From Sphingorhabdus sp. M41 (GTDB taxonomy: Bacteria; Pseudomonadota; Alphaproteobacteria; Sphingomonadales; Sphingomonadaceae): a stretch of 64,000 nucleotides of DNA. The stretch lies in contig NZ_CP014545.1 in NCBI RefSeq assembly GCF_001586275.1, forward strand, positions 2,568,501-2,632,500. Reading direction: 5' to 3'. Both the position numbers and the translations under genes were made by a program. Position 1 is the first letter of the stretch; each line of letters starts with the position of its first letter. Under the pieces are notes generated by a model. That model saw only the letters and a list, made by a program, of their open reading frames with translations, did not search any database and had not been told where the DNA came from. Of this stretch, positions 17,463 to 26,565 are shown one piece after another.

Positions 17463-18794
17463 TCAGGCCATTAGTTCGGTGATAGTGCGGTTAGTTTCCA
17501 TCGAGAGCAGGCCCCATCGGTCTACCTGCACGCCCATGGCCTGCTGCATGGTCAGACCGATACGAGCGATGGAATCGCCCTTGCCGTTGAGGTGAAAGCC
17601 GGTGCGTATCTTGCCGCCTCCATTGCCCGCGATCATGGTCGGAATTCCTTCTACCGCATGTGCCTTGGCAATCGAACAATCGGAGTGAGCGAGGATAAGG
17701 CAATTATCCAGCAGCGTGCCGTCGCCTTCGGGAATCCTGGATATCTCATCGAGAAATTCCTTCCAGGCAATCATGCTCTGGGTTGCGAAATAGGCACATT
17801 GTTTCTGATAGCCCAGGCTCGGATCATCCTTTTCCTCATGCGTCAAAGTATGATGCGTGGTCGTTTCGCCCTTTCGGCGCAAATTGGAAGTAGTATCGGA
17901 GAGCAGAACATTGAATATCCGGGTCTGGTTGGTCTGGAGCGCCTTGGCAAGCAGTTCGGCCATGAGCCGATGATTGGCCATAACCGTTTCCATGTCTTCA
18001 CCCTCGACATCGGCTTCCGGCTTTGTTGGCTTGGTAAAATCCTTTACGGGTGCCGGGGGCTGGAGCTGCAAGTCGAGCTGCTGCTCGATCTGGCGAATGG
18101 AAGTAAAATATTCGTCGAGCCTGTGCCTGTCGTTCAGGCCGACATTCGCCATAAGCTGCTGCCGGTCATCCTTGATGACCGAGAGAACGCTGCGGCGCGC
18201 CATTACGCGTGCATCCGGTTCAAAACTCATCGCATTCGGGTCCTGGAAGCCGTCACCAAAAAGGCGACGATATAGGGCGAGCGGCGAAGTTTCGCTGGGA
18301 TTGGGTGAATTGGCGGCGCGGTACGAATAGGAGCGGTTTACTCCCGATGCGCTTAGCTCGAGCGAGCGAAAACGTGTGCCAGCAGCAATTTTCTGACCGA
18401 TCAGCACGTCCAGAGTCGGCGCCTTTACATTTTCATTCGGTACCGGGATGCCGGTGCGCAAACCCAGGCAGCCGGTAATATGCGGTTTATTGGGTACGCC
18501 ATCAAGCTTCACGTCGAAACCACTGAGAATGGCGAGCCTGTCTCGATAAGGCTCCAGCGGCGCCAGATCTTCAGGCATCAGATATTCGCTGCCGGTCGTG
18601 GCGGGCACCCATTTTTGCGGTATGAAGCCGCACCCCCAGATCCATGTGCCAAAACGAACCGGAATGCGTTCTCCAGTAGCGGCAAGAGCTGTACCATTGC
18701 CATCCAGAAACATATCGAGCAGCGGCAGGCCGACACCTATCGTGGCGCCTGCCATCGTGCCGCGCAAAACCGACCTTCGCGAAAAACTAGTCAT
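17463..18794 (-). CDS. DUF1552 protein with Tat signal
   Basis: 443 residues. The N-terminus SRRSVLRGTMAGATIGVGLPLLD is a twin-arginine export signal, so the protein is folded in the cytoplasm and secreted to the periplasm. Family features are FGTWIWGCGFIPQKWVP, LAILSGFDV, KPHITGCLGLRTG and LILAHSDCS...HAVEGIPTMIAGN. The family resembles DUF1501/sulfatase-type proteins, but its reaction is unknown. The start ATG 18794 overlaps the stop of the DUF1592 gene (ATGA). The two families are regularly encoded as a pair, so they probably form one periplasmic system with the 411-aa protein upstream. Confidence 0.88.
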   Translation of the reverse strand: MTSFSRRSVLRGTMAGATIGVGLPLLDMFLDGNGTALAATGERIPVRFGTWIWGCGFIPQKWVPATTGSEYLMPEDLAPLEPYRDRLAILSGFDVKLDGVPNKPHITGCLGLRTGIPVPNENVKAPTLDVLIGQKIAAGTRFRSLELSASGVNRSYSYRAANSPNPSETSPLALYRRLFGDGFQDPNAMSFEPDARVMARRSVLSVIKDDRQQLMANVGLNDRHRLDEYFTSIRQIEQQLDLQLQPPAPVKDFTKPTKPEADVEGEDMETVMANHRLMAELLAKALQTNQTRIFNVLLSDTTSNLRRKGETTTHHTLTHEEKDDPSLGYQKQCAYFATQSMIAWKEFLDEISRIPEGDGTLLDNCLILAHSDCSIAKAHAVEGIPTMIAGNGGGKIRTGFHLNGKGDSIARIGLTMQQAMGVQVDRWGLLSMETNRTITELMA

Positions 18795-20542
18795 GATGCC
18801 TCTCCGTTCTTACCATCGGGGGTTCTCGTCATTTGATCACCGGCTTCCACCGGTATATTTGCTGGATCCGCAGGATCGCGTCCGGAGCGGGTGATTGCGA
18901 AAAAATTTTTACTCAAGGCAATTTCCCGCATCAGCGAGGGTATGCGATATCCGTTGTCCTTGAACGACTCGATAAGCCAGTCGAGGAAGTAGCGCTCGTC
19001 CCATGTAATATCGCGGCCGACTGCACTGTTGTAGAGCCGCTCGACGACACAACGCGGCGCTTCAGGATGATCACGCATTGCTTCGGCGAGACCGGCCGTT
19101 GTGTCGAAGCTGGTCCCATCAAGTGAACCGGCCGTGTCGATCCGGGCACCATTTTCCAATATACGAAATGTGCCAATTCCGTCATAATTTTCCATCGTCA
19201 ACCCCAAGGGGTCCATCACCTTGTGGCAGCCGGCACAGCTTGGTTGGGTGGAGTGCATTTTCAGCCGATCACGCGCTGTGACCATCTTGGCGTGGGCCTT
19301 CTCCTCGACCGCCGCGAAATCGACATTCGCTGGTGGATCAGGGACATCCTGACAAAGGAATACCTGGCGCATGCCATAGCCCCTTAGCGTCGGTGATGAG
19401 CGGCCCGGATGTGAGTGCAGCGCCAGAAAGGAGACATGGGACTGAATGCCAGCACGATTGGCTTCCTCTGCGAAAGTCACTTGCTCCCAATCACCGCGTG
19501 TCGGAACCGGAGCACGATAGATGACGCCGAGATTGCGGGTCAGATAGGTCCGTCTTGTCGTAAAAAGGTCGCGATAATCGCCTTGTCCCGACAACAGGTG
19601 ATCGACAATCGTTTTCAGCGTCTGCTCCTGCGCATCTGCAGCGACTTCACTGTTGAAAGCGGGAAAGATGGCAGGATCTTTTGACAATTCCCCAAAACGA
19701 TCAAATTGCAGCATATCGGCAAAGAAAGCGCGTATGGCTCCTTCAAATCGTGGCGAATCCATCAACCGGTCGACCTGGCCGGCCAACCCCCAGTCAGTGT
19801 CGAGATCCCCTTCCCCGGCCGCGCGCAACAGTTCGGCATCGGGCGAACTGTTGGTGAGGAAAAAACTGAGGCGCGACGCTTTTGAATAGGCGTCGAGTGT
19901 ATCCAATTCGCCACTTTGGTCTGTTTCGACAGTTTCAATACGGAACAGGAAATCGGGGGCGATCAGCATCGTGTACAGGCTGAGCCCGAGGCCTTCGTAA
20001 AAATCGCCCAGCCGGTCATGGGACTGCCTGGCCAGCGCGACATATTTCGTCAGTTCTTCGCTGCGGAGGGGGCGACGAAAGAGCAATTTGCCTTTGGTCG
20101 CAAGAAAGCTGCGGGCACATATTTCGTCAAATTCCGACGTTTTTCGCGGACCGCACGCGACATATTCTGCGCGCCTTTTCTTGCCCATTATGGCTGCGAC
20201 GATTCCTTGGGCTGCTGAATCATATTGCTCGATCGCAAAAGCCGATATGCCAGCCCTGCCAGTGCCTATCGCAACGAGACCCCGTTCCCGTACGGGCTTC
20301 TCAAAACGAGCGTTTACGGGAATGTCACTCGCGAAGATGTCGGCGATGCTTGCTCGATATTGCTCCTCGGTCAGGCGGCGGAGCATCGGTGGTCCACCGA
20401 CAGGATCGGGTTCTCCAGAATTGCCAAAAAGCAGTATCGCGCAACCGATCACTATCACCAATAAAGCCACGCCAGGCCATTTCTGGGCCGGCCCATAGAA
20501 ATGGGGCAGATCGTGGGTGTAAAATGCCTTCAGTCTATTCAT
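18791..20542 (-). CDS. DUF1592-family membrane-anchored haem-binding protein
   Basis: 583 residues. An N-terminal membrane segment (about 22-40, VALLVIVIGCAILLFG) anchors a periplasmic protein with the domain order DUF1587 (LRRLTEEQYRASIADIF), DUF1595 (KLLFRRPLRSEELTKYV), DUF1592 (SLYTMLIAPDFLFRIE...ASRLSFFLTNSSPD), DUF1588 (HVSFLALHSHPGRSSPTLRG) and DUF1585 (PRCVVERLYNSAVGR). A c-type haem motif CAGCH sits at 436-440, followed by MDPLGLTMENYDGIG. The likely role is electron transfer or oxidation with the DUF1552 partner; the substrate is unknown. ATG 20542 overlaps the upstream gene's end by 8 bases. This set is best known from Planctomycetes and Myxococcota but also occurs in Proteobacteria. 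Confidence 0.87.
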   Translation of the reverse strand: MNRLKAFYTHDLPHFYGPAQKWPGVALLVIVIGCAILLFGNSGEPDPVGGPPMLRRLTEEQYRASIADIFASDIPVNARFEKPVRERGLVAIGTGRAGISAFAIEQYDSAAQGIVAAIMGKKRRAEYVACGPRKTSEFDEICARSFLATKGKLLFRRPLRSEELTKYVALARQSHDRLGDFYEGLGLSLYTMLIAPDFLFRIETVETDQSGELDTLDAYSKASRLSFFLTNSSPDAELLRAAGEGDLDTDWGLAGQVDRLMDSPRFEGAIRAFFADMLQFDRFGELSKDPAIFPAFNSEVAADAQEQTLKTIVDHLLSGQGDYRDLFTTRRTYLTRNLGVIYRAPVPTRGDWEQVTFAEEANRAGIQSHVSFLALHSHPGRSSPTLRGYGMRQVFLCQDVPDPPANVDFAAVEEKAHAKMVTARDRLKMHSTQPSCAGCHKVMDPLGLTMENYDGIGTFRILENGARIDTAGSLDGTSFDTTAGLAEAMRDHPEAPRCVVERLYNSAVGRDITWDERYFLDWLIESFKDNGYRIPSLMREIALSKNFFAITRSGRDPADPANIPVEAGDQMTRTPDGKNGEAS

Positions 20543-21770
20543 TACGCACCAGCTTTTCGTTTGTGCTTTTCGTATCGACATCCACGACAAATGCGGGTCT
20601 CGCCTCAAAGCGATATTGAGTGGAGATAGAAGTATATTTCCCGCTTTTGTTGTCGGGATGGCCGTCTGCCAATCGATTGAGCGCCTGATAGACGCCCTGG
20701 CAGGTATAACCCAGCACGCGCGCTGCGCCGTTGGAAGATTGCAATCTCAATCCGGCAGGTGCGGGATTGCCTTCACCATCCGTCCCGTTGCGAAAACCGA
20801 AATGCAGGTCATACATGGCTTCAACCGGTGTATATCCCGCCAATATGCCTTTCAGCAGCCCATCCTTGGAAAGCGTAGCCCTTATCCTTGCGTCGCGAAG
20901 CGGGCGCTTCAAGCGGATGCTGTTCACGACGTGCCGGAATTGTATGTCCACCGGCTCCGTGGTGAGTACGCCGTCCTTTATCCTGCCCTTTGTTGTCGCG
21001 CGATAGGCCGGGTCCTGATCCATTGCATAAGTCGCATATTCCAGAGGCACCCGCGTCGGGCTGAGCTGAATGGGATCGGCATTGGCGTAAAGACCGACCT
21101 TGACCGAAACGTCATTCCGCAAGTCGTCGACATCGTCCAGCGTCACCACCATGCCCCAGGCACCGGTCAGCATCTCGATCTCGAACTGGTTGGAAGGACC
21201 ATCCGGTCGATAGGATGGGCTGCAGCCAACGGCGCGGAAAAACTGATTGTCGATGCCTTTGAGGCCGCTCTTGCCGTTAAAGTCGAGCAATCCTGAAACG
21301 ACATCTTTTTCCGAGCGCGAAACTTTTCCGTCAAGGTCTAGCCCTGGGACCAGAATGTCGGGATTGTCGAAAATCCGGAAGTGGGTGTCGGGTGGGGCAA
21401 GCTCGGGGTGGACGCAATAGTTGCTGCCATCAGGGCTGGCGGAAATGGCTCGGCCTCCCGCTTCCTTGCGCTCGCCATAACCTTCATCCGTTTCTCCCGG
21501 ACGGCGCTGGCCTTCGACCGACATCGCAAAAATTTCGGCAACATTTTTGGACATGCCATTGGGGCAGGCCTCGGCATCGCTCGCATCATTGTCATGCGCC
21601 CAGCCAAAGGACGTAATCACGAAACCGGCTTTGTTATCGATGAGAAAACTGCCCGCCGGTGGAGTGGCGGTTTCACTGCCGAACGTCAAATATCCGGCTC
21701 CCGCTGCGATCAGCGCCCCCGTTGCGCCAATCGCCAGCAACTTTTGATATCGCGGCATCTGCTCCAGCAT
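20535..21770 (-). CDS. conserved exported protein of unknown function in the DUF1592/DUF1552 operon
   Basis: 411 residues. A single N-terminal hydrophobic segment (YQKLLAIGATGALIAAGAGYL) acts as a signal or anchor. The mature part has several cysteines (EACPNG, NYCVHPE, VGCSPSY, YTCQGVY) and no haem motif. I recognise no named domain. The start ATG 21770 follows GGAGAGG. It is the first gene of an overlapping operon with the DUF1592 and DUF1552 genes and is divergent from the TetR gene, so it is probably part of the same periplasmic system and possibly under TetR control. Confidence 0.7.
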   Translation of the reverse strand: MLEQMPRYQKLLAIGATGALIAAGAGYLTFGSETATPPAGSFLIDNKAGFVITSFGWAHDNDASDAEACPNGMSKNVAEIFAMSVEGQRRPGETDEGYGERKEAGGRAISASPDGSNYCVHPELAPPDTHFRIFDNPDILVPGLDLDGKVSRSEKDVVSGLLDFNGKSGLKGIDNQFFRAVGCSPSYRPDGPSNQFEIEMLTGAWGMVVTLDDVDDLRNDVSVKVGLYANADPIQLSPTRVPLEYATYAMDQDPAYRATTKGRIKDGVLTTEPVDIQFRHVVNSIRLKRPLRDARIRATLSKDGLLKGILAGYTPVEAMYDLHFGFRNGTDGEGNPAPAGLRLQSSNGAARVLGYTCQGVYQALNRLADGHPDNKSGKYTSISTQYRFEARPAFVVDVDTKSTNEKLVRNE

Positions 21771-21866
21771 CGACCTCTCCAACTCGCCTGCCTCCCTGTG
21801 CACTTACAGGAGTGAAGCCCCGAACGATCGATTTTCGATTCGCTCGCCTTCAAACTTTCACCCATG

Positions 21867-21907
21867 TTACTAACAGTCTTGCAAGAAACGGCAAGCCGTA
21901 ATAGTAA
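21867..21907. promoter_or_regulatory. candidate TetR operator in divergent promoter region
   Basis: In the 192-bp gap between the 411-aa protein gene and tetR there is a nested dyad: TTACT (21867), CTTGC (21878-21882), eight bases, GCAAG (21891-21895), AGTAA (21903-21907). The halves are symmetric within one base. Its place between divergent genes fits an autoregulatory TetR site; this is inference. Confidence 0.4.
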
Positions 21908-21962
21908 AGGCGCGATCAAGGCCTGACAGGGGCCTCCCTTTACGAAAGTTGCGAGAGTATCT

Positions 21963-22550
21963 ATGGCGCGTCCCCTTTCTGCCACCGACGATCAGATAAT
22001 GGAGGCCGCACAGAAGGTGCTGGCCTTGCGCGGGCCCAACGGGTTCAGCGTTTCCGAAGTGGCGCGCGAACTGTCGCTTTCCAGAGCCGCGATAACATTG
22101 CGTTTTAAAAGCGCACAAAATTTGAAGCAGATAGTTCTCCTTCGCAACGCCGAGCTGTTCAGGGCAAGGCTCAAAGGCTTGCAGTTGAGAAAAGGGGCAG
22201 AGGGACTTGTCGAAATTGCCGAACTTATCGGCGAAATGTCCGGAGGTCGGCAGAATTTTTCTGATTATATTTCCCGCTATGCTGCCAACGTGAATGATCC
22301 CGATGCGCTGGAAATAGAACAGCAGCGTGGACAGATAATGCGGGAAGCGATCCTTAAGGTCATGCCCGAAACGGTGGTCCTGCCGGAAGATGCAGCCGAT
22401 GCTTTCATGGCTCATCTTACGGGATCGCTGATGAACTGGCAGGGACGCACCAATATTTCCGCGAGCAGTTTTTTGAAGGAACGCACGATTAAATGGCTTC
22501 GTCTTGTTGGCATATCTTGTGACGAAAGCGATATCGGATCAGCAAAATGA
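21963..22550 (+). CDS. TetR-family transcriptional regulator
   Basis: 195 residues. The first about 55 residues form a TetR DNA-binding domain: DQIMEAAQKVLALRGPNGFSVSEVARELSLSRAAITLRF, with a recognition helix around SRAAITLRFKS. The ligand-binding part is not assignable. GAGAG lies just before ATG 21963. Its stop overlaps the start of the cytochrome gene (ATGA), so both are co-expressed. It is divergent from the DUF1592/DUF1552 operon and is the obvious candidate regulator of both units. Confidence 0.85.
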   Translation: MARPLSATDDQIMEAAQKVLALRGPNGFSVSEVARELSLSRAAITLRFKSAQNLKQIVLLRNAELFRARLKGLQLRKGAEGLVEIAELIGEMSGGRQNFSDYISRYAANVNDPDALEIEQQRGQIMREAILKVMPETVVLPEDAADAFMAHLTGSLMNWQGRTNISASSFLKERTIKWLRLVGISCDESDIGSAK

Positions 22551-23851
22551 CAGGCGGGAGAGAAAGCGCAAAGGAGCCGGCAAATAGCCGCAAATGGGAG
22601 CATGGCGGTTCCCTTGTTTTGCTACTCCTTATCATCGGCAGCGCCGTTGCCGCATTTGTTTTCTGGCCGAAACCCTTACCCCCTGCGCCTGCGCTGAACA
22701 CTTTGGCAGCGAGTGCAGAAAAAGGCGCCTATCTGGCGAAAATAGGCAATTGCGCCGCCTGTCACACGACAACTGGCAAAGCACCTTATGCTGGCGGACA
22801 CATGTTCGAAACGCCCTTCGGAAAACTTTTTTCAACCAATATCACATCCGATGAGAAACATGGCATTGGCGCGTGGAATTTTGCCCAATTCCACAGGGCC
22901 ATGAAACATGGTCAACGGGCCAATGGCGACCATCTCTACCCGGCATTTCCCTATACTTCATTTGCAAGAATGAGCGACGAGGACATCGGGTCGCTCTATC
23001 TCTTTCTGACCAACGTGGACGCGGTCCCTGAACCCAATAGAGAAAATGCGCTCGATTTTCCGTTCAATAACCGTTTCCTCCTCTATTTCTGGAAAAGGCT
23101 GTTCCTTGACAGCGATAGTTATATCACCGACCCTGAAAAATCGGTTGCCTGGAACCGCGGGAATTATCTGGTGGAGGGCGTTGCCCACTGCGGGGCCTGC
23201 CACACGCCGCGCAATTTCGTCGGAGCAGCAAAATCAGGTCAGGCGCTACAGGGCGGAACTTATGTCGACAAAGTTGCAAGCGGTGAACATAAGCTGTGGG
23301 CAGCACCGGATATCACGCCAGGCCCCCACGGGCTTGCTGCATGGGATGAGAAGGACATCATCAACTATCTGACGACCGGGAAAAACGGCCATGCCGTTGT
23401 CCATGGGCCAATGAACGGGGTTTTTGCTTCGACCGCCAGCCTGAGCCGGGATGACGCAACCGCCATTGCTCGATATCTGCACCAGAAATCTCCCGGTGCC
23501 CGACGGATCGACTGGCCATCGCTGGGTGGTCGGGCCGCCAAAGGCGAGATCATTTATACCGTGCATTGCGGCACATGCCATCTTCCCGATGGCAAGGGTG
23601 ACAAGATACTCGGCGTTCCTCTGACCCGAAATGCGCTCGTGCAGGCGGCAGACCCTGCCTCGCTCATCAACGTGATACTCTACGGTCCGGACTTGCCGCC
23701 GCCTCCCTTCGACTCGAAGCGCACGGTGATGAAGCCTTTCGGCAAGCGCTTATCGGATGAGGATATCGCCTCACTGGCAACCTATTTGCGGGGCAGCTTC
23801 GGTAATATAGCCAGCGCTGTTTCTCCCGATCAGGTCAGGAAACAGAGATAA
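22547..23851 (+). CDS. membrane-anchored tri-haem cytochrome c (alcohol-dehydrogenase cytochrome subunit type)
   Basis: 434 residues. An N-terminal membrane helix (about 22-40) is followed by three cytochrome c modules with haem motifs CAACH (69-73), CGACH (215-219) and CGTCH (341-345). This is the layout of the cytochrome subunit of PQQ- or flavin-dependent alcohol, gluconate and sorbose dehydrogenases, which passes electrons to ubiquinone or an oxidase. No dehydrogenase subunit is adjacent. Its likely donor is therefore the divergently encoded DUF1592/DUF1552 system (inference) or an enzyme elsewhere. ATG 22547 overlaps the tetR stop. Confidence 0.9.
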   Translation: MTGGRESAKEPANSRKWEHGGSLVLLLLIIGSAVAAFVFWPKPLPPAPALNTLAASAEKGAYLAKIGNCAACHTTTGKAPYAGGHMFETPFGKLFSTNITSDEKHGIGAWNFAQFHRAMKHGQRANGDHLYPAFPYTSFARMSDEDIGSLYLFLTNVDAVPEPNRENALDFPFNNRFLLYFWKRLFLDSDSYITDPEKSVAWNRGNYLVEGVAHCGACHTPRNFVGAAKSGQALQGGTYVDKVASGEHKLWAAPDITPGPHGLAAWDEKDIINYLTTGKNGHAVVHGPMNGVFASTASLSRDDATAIARYLHQKSPGARRIDWPSLGGRAAKGEIIYTVHCGTCHLPDGKGDKILGVPLTRNALVQAADPASLINVILYGPDLPPPPFDSKRTVMKPFGKRLSDEDIASLATYLRGSFGNIASAVSPDQVRKQR

Positions 23852-23993
23852 GCAATGATCGAAGACGTTGACGAAGCTCCGGATCACTTAGATATGTCAC
23901 CTCGGCTATTATCGGGCATTTTGGCGGAATCCATGGAAGCCCCCCCCCTGAGACGCCTTCCATCCTCTTCATATTAACGTAAGTGCTCGAGTT

Positions 23994-24016
23994 GACGCAG
24001 CAACCTACCCTGCGTC
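23994..24016. other. hairpin downstream of tRNA-Cys
   Basis: GACGCAG (23994-24000) pairs with CTGCGTC (24010-24016) around a 9-base loop, about 30 bases past the 3' end of tRNA-Cys on the minus strand. It may aid 3'-end formation, but there is no T-run. A run of nine C residues lies nearby at about 23940-23948. The rest of the 23852-24045 gap shows no gene. Confidence 0.3.
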
Positions 24017-24045
24017 GAATCAATAATACATCAGGGAAGTTTGTC

Positions 24046-24119
24046 TGGAGGCCCGACCCGGAATCGAACCGGGGTGCGCGGATTTGCAATCCGCTGCGTC
24101 ACCACTCCGCCATCGGGCC
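24046..24119 (-). tRNA. tRNA-Cys (anticodon GCA)
   Basis: Read on the minus strand, the acceptor stem GGCCCGA (5' end at 24119) pairs with TCGGGCC (24056-24050), followed by the discriminator T and an encoded CCA (24048-24046). The anticodon stem-loop GGATTGCAAATCC carries the anticodon GCA for cysteine, and the T arm contains GGTTCGATTCC. Including CCA the gene is 74 bases. All arms can be folded by eye, so confidence is high. Confidence 0.96.
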
Positions 24120-24370
24120 GGAGAGAGCGCGCGAATTGCTTCGCTTTGCCGCGAAAGTCAACCCAAAGTTGCGTCCTCCATTTCCGACGCTGAATAATAT
24201 GCAAAATTGCCAATTGTCGCGCAAAAGACGCAGTCAGCACAAATTCGCCGGAATCCATCTTGGCGCACGTGCCAAGGCGGGCTAGAAGCGACAAAATCTC
24301 GGCCATAGTGTATTGTATTCATAATACAGAAATGGCATGGACGCAAAATATTCATTGCGAGGATCAACGC

Positions 24371-25024
24371 TTGGGCCACGAAAATTTCAAACAAATGCGG
24401 AAAGCCATGGTGGTGAGTCAGCTGCGCACTACCGAGGTCAGTGATCCGCGGGTTATTGCAGCGATGAGTCACATCGCTCGGGAAGACTTTGTCCCGTCTG
24501 CCCAGCGCAGCTTCGCTTACGCCGACCGCGGCGTGCAAATCGGCGAAGGCCGGGCTCTCAATCCCCCGCTTACCACCGGACGACTGCTGAACGTGGCGCA
24601 TGTCACGAAGGATGATAATGTCCTGCTCATTGGCGCGGCCACTGGTTATACGGCTGCCGTACTGTCGCAGCTCGCTGGCTCCGTCACCGCGATTGAACAA
24701 AATCCGAAACTGGCCGCCATGGCGGTTAAGAATCTGGCAGATAATGACAACATCACCCTCGAAACGGCCAATCATGCAACCGGGTGGGACGCATCGGCAC
24801 CTTATTCGGTGATCGTTATCGACGGACTGGTGGAGCAGATTCCCCAGAGTCTGATCGATCAACTCGCGCCGGACGGGAGGATAGTCGCAGCGGTCATGCA
24901 TGATGGCGTGTCCCGTCTGGCCCTGGGTCATACCGCAGGCGCACATGTCGGCTATCAATATTTTGCCGATTGCGGGGCCTGCTCCCTACCCGGCTTTGAA
25001 AAAGCAAAAAGCTTTGAATTTTAA
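24371..25024 (+). CDS. protein-L-isoaspartate O-methyltransferase-like protein
   Basis: 217-residue SAM-dependent methyltransferase of the PIMT family, which repairs isoaspartyl residues. Visible features are MRKAMVVSQLRTTEVSDPRV (N-terminal family signature), REDFVP, the SAM-binding loop LLIGAATGYTAAVLSQL, and VTAIEQNP. Changes from the canonical family include PLTTGRLL in place of the usual ISQP motif, so activity may be altered; sphingomonad copies beside TolC are often like this. A TTG start at 24371 with GAGGA 7 bases upstream gives the usual N-terminal length; ATGs at 24332 and 24395 are alternatives. tolC follows after 21 bp. Confidence 0.82.
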   Translation: MGHENFKQMRKAMVVSQLRTTEVSDPRVIAAMSHIAREDFVPSAQRSFAYADRGVQIGEGRALNPPLTTGRLLNVAHVTKDDNVLLIGAATGYTAAVLSQLAGSVTAIEQNPKLAAMAVKNLADNDNITLETANHATGWDASAPYSVIVIDGLVEQIPQSLIDQLAPDGRIVAAVMHDGVSRLALGHTAGAHVGYQYFADCGACSLPGFEKAKSFEF

Positions 25025-25045
25025 GACGTTCGGGAGAGTGATGAC

Positions 25046-26509
25046 ATGAGCAGATGCCGCCTTTTCCTTGGTACAGCTATCGTGGCCTTGCTGTCAGTTC
25101 CTGCGCAAGCCGACACACTGCGCGATGCACTGGAAGCCGCTTATCAGACAAACCCCACTCTGTCGGGTGCGCGTGCTGCACAGCGAGCTACCGACGAGTC
25201 CGTTGCCATCGCCAAAGCCGACGGCCGGCCGAGTGCCACCAGTGATTTCGGCTTTCAGGAAAATTTTCTTCGCAGCGCCAATAGCTTCACCGCGCCACTA
25301 CGCCAGTCTACGGCAGGTGGATCAATAGACGTTCCGATCTATTCCGGCGGCGCCGTAAAAAATGCTGTCCGTGCCGCTCGCACGAGAGTGGAGGCTGGTC
25401 AGTTTGACCTGCGCGCGACCGAAGCGAGCATATTCAGTAATGTGGTCGCCACTTATATGGATGTCATCCGCGATTCGGCGATCGTCAAACTGAACCGGGC
25501 CAATGTCGGTGTCCTCTCTGTCAATCTGGATGCGACGAGCGACCGGTTTGAAATTGGCGATTTGACCCGAACCGACGTTGCACAGTCAGAATCCCGGCTG
25601 GAGACTGCCAAGAGCGATCTGGAAACCGTCCGCGCAAGCCTGATCCGCAGCAAGGAAAATTATATCGCCTTGGTCGGTCACGAGCCTGGTGATCTTGAGC
25701 CTCCTCCACCCTTGCCCAACTTGCCAGAAACCCCGGACCAGGCCGTTGATCTGGCGTTGACCTATAATCCGGACTTGCTCGCCGCCAAGGAGCGCAGCGA
25801 AGCCGCTGAATTTGATATAAAGACCGCCCGAGCCGGCAACAAGCCGCGGGTATCCACCTATGCCCAGGGGCGCTATTTGAATTATCATGGCACGCTGGGC
25901 GGGAATATCGCGGGCACAACCTTCATTCAGGAACAATCGACCGCCGAAGTCGGCATCCGGGCAACCATGCCAATTTATCAAGGCGGACGACCCGCTGCGC
26001 AAATTCGTCAGGCACAGGCGCGTTCCGGCCAAGCCTACGAGCAGTTGATCGCGATTGAGCGCGATGTGATCTCGCAGACCCGCGCTGCCTATTCCAGCTG
26101 GCGCGCGTCGGAACGGGTTATCCAGTCCTCGGAACGGGCCGTGGCCGCCGCGAGCCTGTCACTGGAAGGCGTGCGCGCGGAAAATTCCGTTGGCAACCGG
26201 ACCATTTTGGACATTTTGAACGCCGAACAGGAATTGCTCAACGCTCAGGTGCAATTGGTGACCGCACGCCGCAACAGCTATGTCGCGGGTTTTTCGCTGC
26301 TAGCAGCCATGGGCCGGGCAGAAGCACGCGATCTCGGGCTGGAAGGCGGACCGCTTTATGATCCTGACGTCAATTACGAGAGGGTCGACGATATGTTTTA
26401 CGACTATCAAAGCGATCGCAATCCACAACCACAGGCAACCAGGACCGTTGACACTCAGGCGCAAAAAGCGGAGATAGAGGCGTTGCCTGAAACACCGAAG
26501 CGCCAGTAG
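25046..26509 (+). CDS. tolC: TolC-family outer-membrane channel protein
   Basis: 487 residues. A signal peptide (MSRCRLFLGTAIVALLSVPAQA) precedes DTLRDALEAAYQTNPTLSGARAA, the usual TolC start. Two internally repeated halves follow, with the GxxxRTDVAQSESRL/ LDILNAEQELLNAQ type motifs at equivalent positions. It forms the trimeric outer-membrane exit duct for type I secretion and efflux pumps. The C-terminal about 50 residues are rich in Asp, Gln and Thr and are probably disordered. GGGAGAGTGATGAC precedes the ATG. It is linked to the PIMT gene 21 bp upstream and probably forms an operon with it. Confidence 0.93.
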   Translation: MSRCRLFLGTAIVALLSVPAQADTLRDALEAAYQTNPTLSGARAAQRATDESVAIAKADGRPSATSDFGFQENFLRSANSFTAPLRQSTAGGSIDVPIYSGGAVKNAVRAARTRVEAGQFDLRATEASIFSNVVATYMDVIRDSAIVKLNRANVGVLSVNLDATSDRFEIGDLTRTDVAQSESRLETAKSDLETVRASLIRSKENYIALVGHEPGDLEPPPPLPNLPETPDQAVDLALTYNPDLLAAKERSEAAEFDIKTARAGNKPRVSTYAQGRYLNYHGTLGGNIAGTTFIQEQSTAEVGIRATMPIYQGGRPAAQIRQAQARSGQAYEQLIAIERDVISQTRAAYSSWRASERVIQSSERAVAAASLSLEGVRAENSVGNRTILDILNAEQELLNAQVQLVTARRNSYVAGFSLLAAMGRAEARDLGLEGGPLYDPDVNYERVDDMFYDYQSDRNPQPQATRTVDTQAQKAEIEALPETPKRQ

Positions 26510-26565
26510 AGCAAGTGGTGGCAATCGGTTCCGGCATCGGGTCACTAGATTTGAGGGTTTCGTAA

